From the NCBI GenBank assembly GCA_964590195.1, contig CAZPWJ010000012.1, positions 1-64,000 of the forward strand: 64,000 nucleotides of DNA, written 5' to 3'. Positions 9,141 through 17,208 of this stretch are shown piece after piece (the first letter of the stretch is position 1; the number at the start of each line of letters is the position of its first letter). The notes under the pieces were generated by a model, which worked only from the letters and a program-made list of their open reading frames with translations, did no database searches and was not told the origin of the DNA. The position numbers and the translations under genes were made by a program. Origin of the DNA: GCA-2731375 sp964590195. Lineage in GTDB: Bacteria; Pseudomonadota; Alphaproteobacteria; GCA-2731375.

Positions 9141-9499
9141 GCGGCCCCGTCCTTGTTGCCGCCCTGATCTTCATTCGCCGGCATTTTTTCCTGTTCCGGC
9201 GCCCGCCAGGGCCGCAGGCCGGCCGCCATGGCCGCGCGCGCGGTGGCGTGGCTCGAGGTCGGAGAGGTGAACAGCAAAAAGACCGCGATAATAAGCAGTT
9301 TGATGCCGACCATGAAGGCTTCCGATTGCAGCAGCAGGCCCAGCAGAATCAGGCCCGCGCCCATGGTATCGGTCAGGCCGGCGGGATGCAGGCGGCTGTA
9401 AAAATCCGGCAGGCGCCACATGCCGAAAGCGCCAATAACGACAAATGCCGAGCCGCCAATCAGCAACAGCCAGCTTAGGATATCTAGAAACAGCGCCAT
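9137..9499 (-). CDS. mrpG: Mrp antiporter subunit G
   Basis: The 120-residue protein has three hydrophobic helices and the MnhG/PhaG pattern GMWRLPDFYSRLHPAGLTDT followed by FTSPTSSHATARAA. The hydrophilic C-terminal tail of about 30 residues is longer than the minimum for the family. It lies 2 bp after mrpF and overlaps the DUF4040 gene by 4 bp. Confidence 0.9.
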   Translation of the reverse strand: MALFLDILSWLLLIGGSAFVVIGAFGMWRLPDFYSRLHPAGLTDTMGAGLILLGLLLQSEAFMVGIKLLIIAVFLLFTSPTSSHATARAAMAAGLRPWRAPEQEKMPANEDQGGNKDGAA

Positions 9500-9501
9500 G
9501 A

Positions 9502-9810
9502 TCAGCTATCCACGCCTTCGCCCGCCCCAGCTTCGCCCGCCCCAGCTTCGCCCGAATGCGCAACGTCGCCATACTTGACGTATTTCAAAACCGCGACCAC
9601 GCCGATGAAATTGATCAGGGCGTAGACGATGGCGATGTCGAGAAAATCCGGCCTGCCGGTGAGAAAGCCCAATACCGCGATCAGCAAGACTGTCTTGGTG
9701 CCCACGGAATTCACCGCCAGGATACGGTCGAACACGGTTGGACCCATGAAGGCGCGGGCCAGGGCGATGCCCAGGGCGATCAGCACGGCAAAGGCGGTGA
9801 CGGCGAACAT
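9502..9810 (-). CDS. mrpF: Mrp antiporter subunit F
   Basis: The 102-residue protein has three helices and the MnhF motif GPTVFDRILAVNSVGTK, then RPDFLDIAIVYALINF. Its tail is a short imperfect Gly-Glu-Ala repeat (GEAGAGEAGAGE) encoded by near-identical 15-bp units on a C/G-rich stretch at about 9518-9555; such tracts can change length by slippage. It overlaps mrpE by 1 bp. Confidence 0.9.
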   Translation of the reverse strand: MFAVTAFAVLIALGIALARAFMGPTVFDRILAVNSVGTKTVLLIAVLGFLTGRPDFLDIAIVYALINFIGVVAVLKYVKYGDVAHSGEAGAGEAGAGEGVDS

Positions 9811-10349
9811 CAGCTTTGCCCCTCCAACTTCGATACCCTTTTATCCATCTCCCCCTCCAGGACGCCGTCGGCGGAACCAACATGGAGGGCATGGACCAGA
9901 ATTACGCCCGGCTCGAGGTCCACCGACACAGTGCCCGGCGTCAGGGTGATGGAATTGGCGTAAATTGCCTGGCCCAGATCGGTTTTCTGGCTGACCGGTG
10001 CGTTGAACAGGCTGGGCGAGATGGGCAGGGAGGGGGCGATGACGAGCTTGGCAACATCAATGTTGGCCTTCACGATCTCCCACAACAGCCATGGCAGATA
10101 GCGCAGGCTGGCCCAGGTGATGTGCAGCGGTACGCCTTCGTGGTCAATCAGATCCATGCGCACGGCGATCCAGACGCAAAACAGAACGGAAACGGCGCCC
10201 AGGCCCAACAGCAGAATTTGAAAATAACCCGACAGCAACAACCAGCACAGCACCAGGGCAAGGCAGAGCCCCGCGCCATGAATCACCGGGCGATAGCCTG
10301 ATCCAGACCCACCTTTGCTCTCGCCGCCCTCGTTACCTAACTCTGCCAC
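9810..10349 (-). CDS. mrpE: Mrp antiporter subunit E
   Basis: This 179-residue protein has two membrane helices near residues 27-65 and the MnhE C-terminal pattern ANSITLTPGTVSVDLE. The first 20 residues form a hydrophilic Gly/Ser/Glu-rich extension. It is the first gene of the antiporter operon, so the operon promoter should lie in the AT-rich divergent region just beyond 10350. Confidence 0.88.
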   Translation of the reverse strand: MAELGNEGGESKGGSGSGYRPVIHGAGLCLALVLCWLLLSGYFQILLLGLGAVSVLFCVWIAVRMDLIDHEGVPLHITWASLRYLPWLLWEIVKANIDVAKLVIAPSLPISPSLFNAPVSQKTDLGQAIYANSITLTPGTVSVDLEPGVILVHALHVGSADGVLEGEMDKRVSKLEGQS

Positions 10350-10626
10350 CGTGATCCTGTTCCGAAACAGATTCGAAGTTTCGAGAGGTTAGTATGCCCC
10401 ACCCCCAGAAGGCCAGCGGAAAGCGTGTTTTTATGGGCCTGAAAGAATATTTATGGTAAAAATTATGCGGTTTAATCGCCTTTTTACAAAAAAAAATAAT
10501 GTTTGCAAATGATAAGGACTTGTTTGTCGCGGCAAGCGTAATATGTTAAGCTTCTGTTAACTCGTAATTGCAAAGTGAGTAGTCGGCTTGTTATGGGGCG
10601 AGTGCTCGCAACGGGAAGCGAGTAAG
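10350..10626. other. Divergent intergenic region, mrp operon / cold-shock gene
   Basis: This 277-bp stretch separates the minus-strand mrp operon from the plus-strand cold-shock gene. The part 10435-10570 is AT-rich with A and T runs (for example an A9 run near 10490). Promoters for both units should be here, and the long leader would suit a cold-shock 5' untranslated region, but no specific element could be defined by eye. Confidence 0.4.
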
Positions 10627-11286
10627 ATGGCATTAAATGTAAAGAATCTAGACGTTGTAAAAGAAGCCGAAAATGACGTTACCAACGTCGAAAAACTGAA
10701 TGTAGAACACCATGGTGGGGATGTGCCCACTGATGGCCCGGGTGCTGATCCGGTTGGTGAAGCCGTCAGTGAACCGATCGATTTGGGGAGCGATGTCAAG
10801 AACGGCACCGTGAAATGGTTCGATGCGGTCAAGGGCTATGGCTTTTTTGTCCCAAGCGATGATTCTGGCGATGTTCTGATACATAAATCGATCCTGCGCG
10901 ATGCCGGGATCGAGATTATTTATGAAGGCACTGTCGTGGTTTGCGAGGTTGTCCGGCGCGAGCGGGGACAACAGGCAACCCGTGTCATATCCTCGGACGA
11001 CAGCGGCGCCCTGGTGCCGCCGCCCCGCCCGGCCCGCCCGGCGGGGGAAGAGCGCCCGGCCCTGGTTGAAGGCGAAGGCGACTTCGTTGATGCCACCGTG
11101 AAATGGTTCAACCGGGTCAAGGGCTATGGCTTTGTCACCCGTGGTGAAGGCACCGACGATGTCTTTATCCATATCGAGACATTGCGCCGCTCCGGCTCGG
11201 ACGATCTGTTACCGGGTCAGGCCCTGCAGATTCGCATTGGCAACGGGCCAAAAGGGCCGCTTGTGGCGGAGATCATCTTCGTCTAG
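10627..11286 (+). CDS. Double cold-shock-domain protein
   Basis: The 219-residue protein has two cold-shock domains. The first begins at GTVKWFDAVKGYGFF with VLIH as its RNP2-like motif; the second begins at ATVKWFNRVKGYGFV with VFIH. The domains are joined by a Pro/Arg/Ala-rich linker, and an acidic N-terminal extension of about 55 residues precedes the first. Cold-shock domains bind single-stranded RNA or DNA and act as RNA chaperones. Double-CSD proteins are common in alphaproteobacteria. The ATG at 10627 has GGGAAGCGAG upstream; a TTG at 10588 is an in-frame alternative. Confidence 0.88.
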   Translation: MALNVKNLDVVKEAENDVTNVEKLNVEHHGGDVPTDGPGADPVGEAVSEPIDLGSDVKNGTVKWFDAVKGYGFFVPSDDSGDVLIHKSILRDAGIEIIYEGTVVVCEVVRRERGQQATRVISSDDSGALVPPPRPARPAGEERPALVEGEGDFVDATVKWFNRVKGYGFVTRGEGTDDVFIHIETLRRSGSDDLLPGQALQIRIGNGPKGPLVAEIIFV

Positions 11287-11365
11287 CACGGAATATCTCG
11301 CGCCGCCTGGGTAGCGAACTGGCGATCATGCATCGTGACCGCCGGTCCCGTCCTGATGGTTCCAC

Positions 11366-12313
11366 CTATTTCAATTCCACGGCATAACCATCAATGGCAC
11401 GCACGTTCTTGATCAATCCCTGGTCCTTCAGGAACTGCGCCATGCGCCGATAGCGCCCCTGGTCCAGGGCGGCGGGGCGCAGAGCAAAACGGGGCAGGGT
11501 GTCGCGAAAGGCGCGCCTGTTCAGTTCATCATCCAGGTCCTTGTTGCCTTTAATGAATAATTCCCAGCCTTCCTTGGGATGATTGACCAGGAATTGCGCG
11601 GCGGCTTCCAGGGCGCCGACAAAGCGCTTCAGGCGGCCATCGCCCAGGCGCTCGGCATGGGCCACGACGATCAACTCGTCATAAGCGGGGACGCCTTCTT
11701 CCTCCACATAAAAGGCGCGGCCGGGGCGTTTGACGATATCCATCTGGTTCAATTCGAAATTACGGTAGGCGCCGATCACCGCGTCCACCTGGCCCGAGAT
11801 CAGGGAAGGCGAGAGCGAGAAGTTGACGTTGATCAGGGTCACGTCCGTCAGTTTTAGGCCGGCCTTTTTCAACATTGCACCCAGTATGGCGTCCTCGAAG
11901 CCGCCCACCGAAAAGCCGACCTTTTTGCCTTTCAAATCGGCGATGGATTTGATCGGGCCGTCGGCCAGGACCACCAGGCTGCTCAAGGGCGTCGAGACCA
12001 AGGTGGCGATGCGGCGCAGGGGCAGGCCCTGATCGACCTGAAGGTGCAGTTGCGGCTGGTAGGATATGGCCAGGTCGGCCTTTTTCGCGGCCACCAGTTT
12101 TGGCGGATCATTGGGATCAGCGGGCGCGATCATCTCCACCTCCAGTCCCGCCTGGGCGAAGAAACCCTTCTCCCTGGCGATCATCAGGGTAGCGTGGTCG
12201 GGATTGATGAACCAATCCAGCATCACGGTCAGTTTGTCGGCGGCCTGGGCCGGTAGGGCAAATAGGGCAGATAGGCAAAAGCCGAGTGCCAGCAGGGCGG
12301 TAATTTTTCGCAT
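11366..12313 (-). CDS. thiY: ABC substrate-binding protein, thiamine precursor (ThiY-like)
   Basis: This 315-residue protein of the NMT1/THI5-like family starts with a 24-residue signal peptide ending LPAQAA and is therefore periplasmic. The early sequence VMLDWFINPDHATL and the KKVGFSVGGFEDAIL region are typical of the family that binds hydroxymethylpyrimidine or its formylamino derivative. It is the third gene after a TPP riboswitch (thiZ-thiX-thiY), which supports import of a pyrimidine precursor of thiamine. The ATG at 12313 was chosen because the signal peptide starts there; an upstream in-frame ATG would add an unlikely cysteine-rich leader. Confidence 0.85.
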   Translation of the reverse strand: MRKITALLALGFCLSALFALPAQAADKLTVMLDWFINPDHATLMIAREKGFFAQAGLEVEMIAPADPNDPPKLVAAKKADLAISYQPQLHLQVDQGLPLRRIATLVSTPLSSLVVLADGPIKSIADLKGKKVGFSVGGFEDAILGAMLKKAGLKLTDVTLINVNFSLSPSLISGQVDAVIGAYRNFELNQMDIVKRPGRAFYVEEEGVPAYDELIVVAHAERLGDGRLKRFVGALEAAAQFLVNHPKEGWELFIKGNKDLDDELNRRAFRDTLPRFALRPAALDQGRYRRMAQFLKDQGLIKNVRAIDGYAVELK

Positions 12314-12326
12314 GGTCTTTGGTCTC

Positions 12327-13112
12327 CTAGTCGTGTGCGAGAGAATCCGGCTGCCAGGGCAACAAACGCCGCAGCAGCCAATCAAGGGTGAAGTAAATCG
12401 TCACCGCCATGGCCGCGAGAACGAACAGGGCGGCGAACAGCAGATCGATCTGCATGCGTCCGTTGGCATGCAGCATCAGGTATCCCAGACCGGCGGAAGA
12501 GCCGACCCATTCGCCCACCACGGCGCCGATCGGCGCCACCGAGGCGGCGACCCGCAGGCCGGAGGCGAGTGCTGGCAGGGCGGCGGGAATGCGGATGTGG
12601 CGCAACATGGCCCAGCGTTGTGAGGCCGTGCTTCTGTTCGAGGAGGGCTGGGCGGTCATGGTTTGGGCCAGGTCCAGCCAGCCCGGTTCGGTCCGGCGCA
12701 GACCGTCAAGAAAGGCGGCGGTGACGGGAAAGAAGATGATCAGGCTGGCCATCATCACTTTCGAGGCCAGGCCGTAACCCAGCCACAGCACCAAAACCGG
12801 CGCCAGGGCGAAGACCGGAATCGCCTGGGTGACCACCAGCAAGGGCAGCAGCCAGCGCCGCACATGGGGAAACCAACTAAGGCTGATGGCGCTGAGGACG
12901 CCGAAAACACTGCCGAATATCAGGCCGAGGATGATTTCCAGCAAGGTCACCGCCGCATGCCCGCCGATTAACTCCAGATGTCCGGCCAGGCTGACCAGTA
13001 CCAGCCAGGGGCCGGGCAGGATGAACGGTTCCACTTGCGTGATCCAGACCAGCCCCTGCCAGCCCGCCAGCAGGATGGCGAAGGAGACGAGCGCGCGCCA
13101 GGCAATACTCAT
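12327..13112 (-). CDS. thiX: ABC transporter permease (ThiX-like)
   Basis: This 261-residue inner-membrane permease of the BPD-type (SsuC/TauC/ThiX-like) family has about six helices and the EAA loop near IPAALPALASGLRVAAS. It overlaps thiZ by 4 bp and is followed by thiY after 13 bp. Genome context with the TPP riboswitch points to import of a thiamine pyrimidine precursor. Confidence 0.85.
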   Translation of the reverse strand: MSIAWRALVSFAILLAGWQGLVWITQVEPFILPGPWLVLVSLAGHLELIGGHAAVTLLEIILGLIFGSVFGVLSAISLSWFPHVRRWLLPLLVVTQAIPVFALAPVLVLWLGYGLASKVMMASLIIFFPVTAAFLDGLRRTEPGWLDLAQTMTAQPSSNRSTASQRWAMLRHIRIPAALPALASGLRVAASVAPIGAVVGEWVGSSAGLGYLMLHANGRMQIDLLFAALFVLAAMAVTIYFTLDWLLRRLLPWQPDSLAHD

Positions 13113-13861
13113 GCCGCCAGGTCTCTTAATATGCCGGCGGCCAGGCCATGCAGGGCCGGATCATCCGCCGGCCTGGGAACCTCCCCCGCTGGTTCCAGCG
13201 GTTCGCTCATACAGGCCGGGTCGCCTCGAAGTACCAGGATTCTATGGCCCAGGCGCAGGGCTTCCAGCGGATCGTGGGTGACCAACAGCGTGGTCCGTCC
13301 CACCAGCAGTTCCGCCGCCAAATCCTGCAGGCGCAGCCGGGTCAGGGCGTCGACCGCCGAGAACGGCTCGTCCATCAGGACGACGGCGCGGTCTTCCATC
13401 AAGGTCCGGGCCAGGGCGGCGCGCTGGCGCATGCCGCCCGACAGGGCGCTGGGCAATGCCTCGGCCTCGTCCTTCAGACCGACCCGTGCCAGCAGGTCCC
13501 TGGCCCGCTGATAATCCGGCCTCTCGCCGCGCAGGCGGGCGCCCAGGGTGACATTGGCTAGCACGTTATGCCAGGGCAGCAACAGATCCCGTTGATCCAT
13601 ATAGGCAATGCGCCCGGCGACCGGCCCGCCGTCGCTGGCGGCCAGATGCCGCGCCGTCGCCTCCGGTGAAATGCCCGCGATCAGCCGCAACAGGGACGAT
13701 TTGCCCACCCCCGATGCGCCCAGCAGGCAGGTGGTTTGCCCGGCGGAGATATCCAGATCCAGATCCTTGAACACCGCCCGTCCGTCAAAGGCCAGGGCGC
13801 CGCCGCGCAGTTCAATGCCGATGGCTGGCGGGCTGCTATTGTTGAAAGTCTGGGCAGGCAT
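13109..13861 (-). CDS. thiZ: ABC transporter ATPase (ThiZ-like)
   Basis: This 250-residue ATPase has Walker A GASGVGKSS (about residues 48-56), the signature LSGGMRQR (about 140), Walker B VVLMDEP (about 160) and the switch His in VTHDP. It energises the ThiX permease. It is the first gene after the TPP riboswitch; its ribosome binding site GGAGGG lies inside the conserved 3' end of the riboswitch, 9 nt before the ATG, so control of translation initiation by TPP is plausible. Confidence 0.87.
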   Translation of the reverse strand: MPAQTFNNSSPPAIGIELRGGALAFDGRAVFKDLDLDISAGQTTCLLGASGVGKSSLLRLIAGISPEATARHLAASDGGPVAGRIAYMDQRDLLLPWHNVLANVTLGARLRGERPDYQRARDLLARVGLKDEAEALPSALSGGMRQRAALARTLMEDRAVVLMDEPFSAVDALTRLRLQDLAAELLVGRTTLLVTHDPLEALRLGHRILVLRGDPACMSEPLEPAGEVPRPADDPALHGLAAGILRDLAA

Positions 13862-13868
13862 TTAGACG

Positions 13869-13975
13869 CGTCCCTCCGCCGGTACGATCCGGATCAGGTT
13901 CAAGGGGTCGTCCTGTTTAGCCGTATTGGGTTTAGGAACCTCTCAGCCGCCGTGGCGGCTCCCCCCGCAGTGAAG
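13869..13975 (-). promoter_or_regulatory. TPP (THI element) riboswitch
   Basis: Read on the minus strand, the region has the conserved TPP aptamer pieces in order: GGGGAGCC-type 5' segment, GGCTGAGAGG (13939-13948), CCTTGAACCTGAT (13893-13905), and the closing GCGGAGGGA (13871-13879). It is directly in front of thiZXY and must turn that operon down when thiamine pyrophosphate is abundant. The closing segment contains the thiZ Shine-Dalgarno sequence, favouring a translational mechanism. Confidence 0.93.
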
Positions 13976-14028
13976 GGCGATCATAGTGCCGATTGACTAT
14001 GACCGCAAATATGTAGTGAGGTTAGCCG

Positions 14029-14679
14029 ATGAATCAGACCTTTTCAGAACAGTTGCGGGCCGGCTGCGAGGCAGATTGGCGTGCCGCGACCCAGCACCGC
14101 TTCGTGGCCGAACTGGCCAACGACACCATTTCGGATGCGGATTACGCCCGCTATCTGATCCTTGATTATGCTTTTCTTGATATCCTGGTGGCGCATGTGG
14201 GCCAGGCTGTCACGACAGCGCCCAGCATGGTGGAAAAACGACAATACGCCGGTTTTCTGGGCGTTCTGACCGGTGACGAGGACGACTATTTCCTGCGTTC
14301 CTTCGCCGCCATGGGTGTCGCGGAGGCGGACTGGCGCCAGCCCTTCGATCATGCGGTGGTGCGCGGCTTTCGCCAGGTCATGCTGGGTGGTGAGGCGGTG
14401 ACCTACGCAAATGTGCTGGCGGCGCTGTTACCGGTGGAGTGGGTTTATTTGAGCTGGGCCAAATCCGTCGCCGATCACGCGCCGGCGCGGTTTTATCTCA
14501 AGGAATGGATCGACCTGCACATTGATCCGGGTTTCGAGGCCTTTGTTATGTGGATGGCTTCGGAAATGGACCGTATCGGCCCCACCCTGTCGGATGGCGA
14601 GCGGCAGGGCGTGCGGAATATCTTCAATCGCGCGGTCGAACTTGAAGTCGCCTTCTTCGATGCGGCCTACGAGGCTTGA
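14029..14679 (+). CDS. tenA: TenA-family aminopyrimidine hydrolase, Cys-less type
   Basis: This 216-residue all-helical protein matches TenA/thiaminase II, which salvages aminopyrimidines for thiamine synthesis. The substrate-binding Asp in ILDYAFLD (Asp46) and the C-terminal catalytic Glu in ELEVAFFD (Glu206) are present. The family cysteine, usually in LLPCxW, is replaced: the sequence reads LLPVEW (residues 133-138), so this belongs to the Cys-less (TenA_E-like) group, which in other organisms acts on amino- or formylamino-pyrimidine. It is divergent from the TPP-controlled thiZXY operon, which fits salvage of the imported precursor. It is not downstream of the riboswitch itself. Confidence 0.85.
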   Translation: MNQTFSEQLRAGCEADWRAATQHRFVAELANDTISDADYARYLILDYAFLDILVAHVGQAVTTAPSMVEKRQYAGFLGVLTGDEDDYFLRSFAAMGVAEADWRQPFDHAVVRGFRQVMLGGEAVTYANVLAALLPVEWVYLSWAKSVADHAPARFYLKEWIDLHIDPGFEAFVMWMASEMDRIGPTLSDGERQGVRNIFNRAVELEVAFFDAAYEA

Positions 14680-14692
14680 GAGGTCAAGCCTC
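14671..14692. terminator. Hairpin between convergent tenA and molybdoenzyme gene
   Basis: GAGGCTTGA and TCAAGCCTC form a perfect 9-bp stem around a 4-base loop, overlapping the tenA stop codon. The converging gene ends at 14705. A bidirectional terminator is likely from position, though no T-run follows. Confidence 0.45.
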
Positions 14693-14704
14693 TCGACATC
14701 GCAG

Positions 14705-17029
14705 CTAGCCGGAGGCATCCCTGATCGCGCGCCACAGGCGTTCCGATGTGGCGGGCATGTCGATGTCGGTGATGCCCAGGGGCTTCAGGGCATCTAGCAC
14801 CGCCGACATGATCGTCTGTGGCGCGCCGATGCAGCCCGCCTGTCCCGAGCCTTTGACTCCCAGCGGGTTGTTCAAGGTTGGGGTTTGCCGGAAATGCACC
14901 TCGAAGGAAGGCAGGTGCGAGGCCCGGGGCACGGTGTAATCCATCAGGGTGCCACTGAGCAGCTGCGCCGTCTCGGGGTCGTAGGCAACCTCCTCCCACA
15001 TGGCCTGGCCAATACCTTGGGTGACGCCGCCTTGGACCTGGCCCTCGGTCAGGCGTGGATTGATCATGGCGCCGTAGTCATCGACCATCAGATAGCGCGC
15101 CAGGCGTATGGCGCCGGTGTCCCGGTCGATCTCGACCTCGGCCACGTGGCTGCCGCTGGGCAGGGTGAAGGGCGCATCCTCGCGCCGCTCGTAACTATCC
15201 AGGCTTTCGCCGGCCATTTTCGGGTCGCGCGCGGCGGCCGCCACTTCCAGCAGGGAAACCGAACGGCCAGAGTCAGGCACGCGAAATGCGCCGTCCGTGA
15301 ATTCCAGCGCATCCGCGTCCGCTTGCAGCATCTGCGCTGCCACGGGCCGGGCCTTGGCCAGGGCGGCTTCCAACGCCGCCACCAGGGCGCTGCCGCCCAT
15401 ATGCATTGACCGGGCGCCGCCATGGCCGTTGCCGGCGCGGACCAGGGCGGTATCCGCCTGGATATAGCGAAAACTGTCCAAGGGCAGGCCAAAGCGGTCG
15501 GCGGCGATCTGGCTGTACGCGGTTTCGTGGCCCTGGCCATTGGATTCCGTGCCCAGGCGCAATTCGACCGTGCCGTCGTCCAGGAACTTCACCTCCGCGC
15601 CCTCTGATGGCGCGCCACGCGCGGTCTCCAGGAAACAGGCGATGCCCAAACCCAGCAGCTTGCCCTCCTTCGCGGCCGCGGCCCGCCGCGCCTCGAAGCC
15701 GCTACGATCAGCCAGACGGATGGCTTCTTCCAGGTTGCCCTTGAAATCGCCGGTGTCGATTTCGATCCCCAACGACGAGGTATAGGGATAGCTGTCGATG
15801 ACATTCAGCAGGCGCAGCTGTACGCCATCGATACCTGTTTGCACCGCCGCCGCCTCGATCAGCCGTTCGATGATGTAGTTGGACTCCGGCTTACCGGCGC
15901 CGCGATAGGCATCCACGGGCACGGTGTTGGTAAAGGCGCCGCGCACTTCCAGGAAAACATGGGGAATGGCATAGACCCCGCCCATGGCAGTGGAGGCGGC
16001 GTTGGTGGAAACGCCGGGCCCAAAGGACGACAGATAGGCGCCCATGTCGGCGGTGGTGGAGGCGGACAGGGCGAGGAATCGGCCATCCGCATCCAGCGCC
16101 AGGCGGGCCGTGGCGTGAATGTCGCGGCCCTGGGCGGAGGAAAGGAAATCCTCGCTGCGTTCGGCGACCCATTTGACGGGCCGGCCCAGGCGCCGCGCGG
16201 CCCACAACAGCAGGACGTATTCGGGATAGACAAAATTCTTCAGGCCGAAACCGCCGCCCACGAAAGGTGCCGCGACGTTCAATTTATCCTCCGCCACCTT
16301 GAAGACCGCGTTGGCCAGTTGGGCGCGAATACCGTGCACGCCCTGGCCGGTGACCAGCAAATTCAGGCTGTCCGTGTCCTGGTCATAGCTGCCGATGGCG
16401 GCGCGCGGTTCGGTCGGTGCGGCGGAAACCCGGTTGTTGACGATATCGAGTTCGACCACATGGGCCGCGCCGGTGAAGGCGGCATCCGTCGCCGCCCGGT
16501 CGCCCTTTTCAAATACATAGGACAGATTGCCCGGTGCCTCGGCCCAGATCTGCGGTGCGTCGAGTGCCAGGGCGTCGCGGCTGCCGGTCACGGCGGGCAA
16601 ATCGTCGTAGTCGACCTCTATCAACTCCAGGGCATCAAGCGCCGCCTCGTGGCTTTCCGCCACGACAAAGGCCACCGGATCGCCTACATGACGCACGCGG
16701 TTTTCGGCCAGGGCGGGACGGGGCGGCACGATGATGGGTTCAACCGTCGCCACCACTGCCGGAGCAGCGCAGGGCAGGGGGCCGATGCCGTCGGCGGCCA
16801 GATCAGCGGACGTATAGACGCCGAGGACGCCGGGCACGGCGGCCGCCGCGCCGGTGTCCATGGCGGTAATCAGGGCATGGGCATAAGGCGAGCGTAAAAC
16901 CGCGCCATGCAATTGCCCATCCTGGTTGATATCGGCGGTGTATTTTGCCGCGCCCGTCAGGAAGCCATGATCCTCCCGCCGTTGTATGGATTGACCAAGC
17001 ATCGTTTGGCCAAGAGGGGCATCGCTCAT
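14705..17029 (-). CDS. Xanthine dehydrogenase-family molybdopterin subunit (form II CoxL-like)
   Basis: The 774-residue protein has the Ald_Xan_dh N-terminal domain (to about residue 140) and the molybdopterin-binding domain, with GGGFGLKN near 253 and AYRGAGK near 365, the latter typical of form II CoxL-like proteins rather than true CO dehydrogenase (AYXCSFR). The site equivalent to the catalytic glutamate (usually GxGEAG) reads GSGQAG, with Gln730. Partner FeS and FAD subunits are not nearby. It would oxidise an aldehyde, purine or similar substrate if active; the substrate is unknown. It is divergent from a second, Glu-containing paralogue across a 180-bp gap. Confidence 0.82.
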   Translation of the reverse strand: MSDAPLGQTMLGQSIQRREDHGFLTGAAKYTADINQDGQLHGAVLRSPYAHALITAMDTGAAAAVPGVLGVYTSADLAADGIGPLPCAAPAVVATVEPIIVPPRPALAENRVRHVGDPVAFVVAESHEAALDALELIEVDYDDLPAVTGSRDALALDAPQIWAEAPGNLSYVFEKGDRAATDAAFTGAAHVVELDIVNNRVSAAPTEPRAAIGSYDQDTDSLNLLVTGQGVHGIRAQLANAVFKVAEDKLNVAAPFVGGGFGLKNFVYPEYVLLLWAARRLGRPVKWVAERSEDFLSSAQGRDIHATARLALDADGRFLALSASTTADMGAYLSSFGPGVSTNAASTAMGGVYAIPHVFLEVRGAFTNTVPVDAYRGAGKPESNYIIERLIEAAAVQTGIDGVQLRLLNVIDSYPYTSSLGIEIDTGDFKGNLEEAIRLADRSGFEARRAAAAKEGKLLGLGIACFLETARGAPSEGAEVKFLDDGTVELRLGTESNGQGHETAYSQIAADRFGLPLDSFRYIQADTALVRAGNGHGGARSMHMGGSALVAALEAALAKARPVAAQMLQADADALEFTDGAFRVPDSGRSVSLLEVAAAARDPKMAGESLDSYERREDAPFTLPSGSHVAEVEIDRDTGAIRLARYLMVDDYGAMINPRLTEGQVQGGVTQGIGQAMWEEVAYDPETAQLLSGTLMDYTVPRASHLPSFEVHFRQTPTLNNPLGVKGSGQAGCIGAPQTIMSAVLDALKPLGITDIDMPATSERLWRAIRDASG

Positions 17030-17208
17030 AATCGAACCTCAAACAATTGGAATATCTCAGACCAACAACAAGCCTAGACATATCCAGCCGTCGTTGGAAC
17101 TGATTTTACTCATGCTCGCTTGTGTTACCGGGTACAGGGGCCCTATTATCCATGCAGCATTCATCATGAACCGGCATCATGATCCGGAATTCCAGGGGTA
17201 AGCAAAAA

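Noticed and set aside
14705..17029. True aerobic CO dehydrogenase large subunit
   Set aside because: The active-site loop is AYRGAG rather than the AYxCSFR of form I enzymes, and no coxM or coxS is adjacent.
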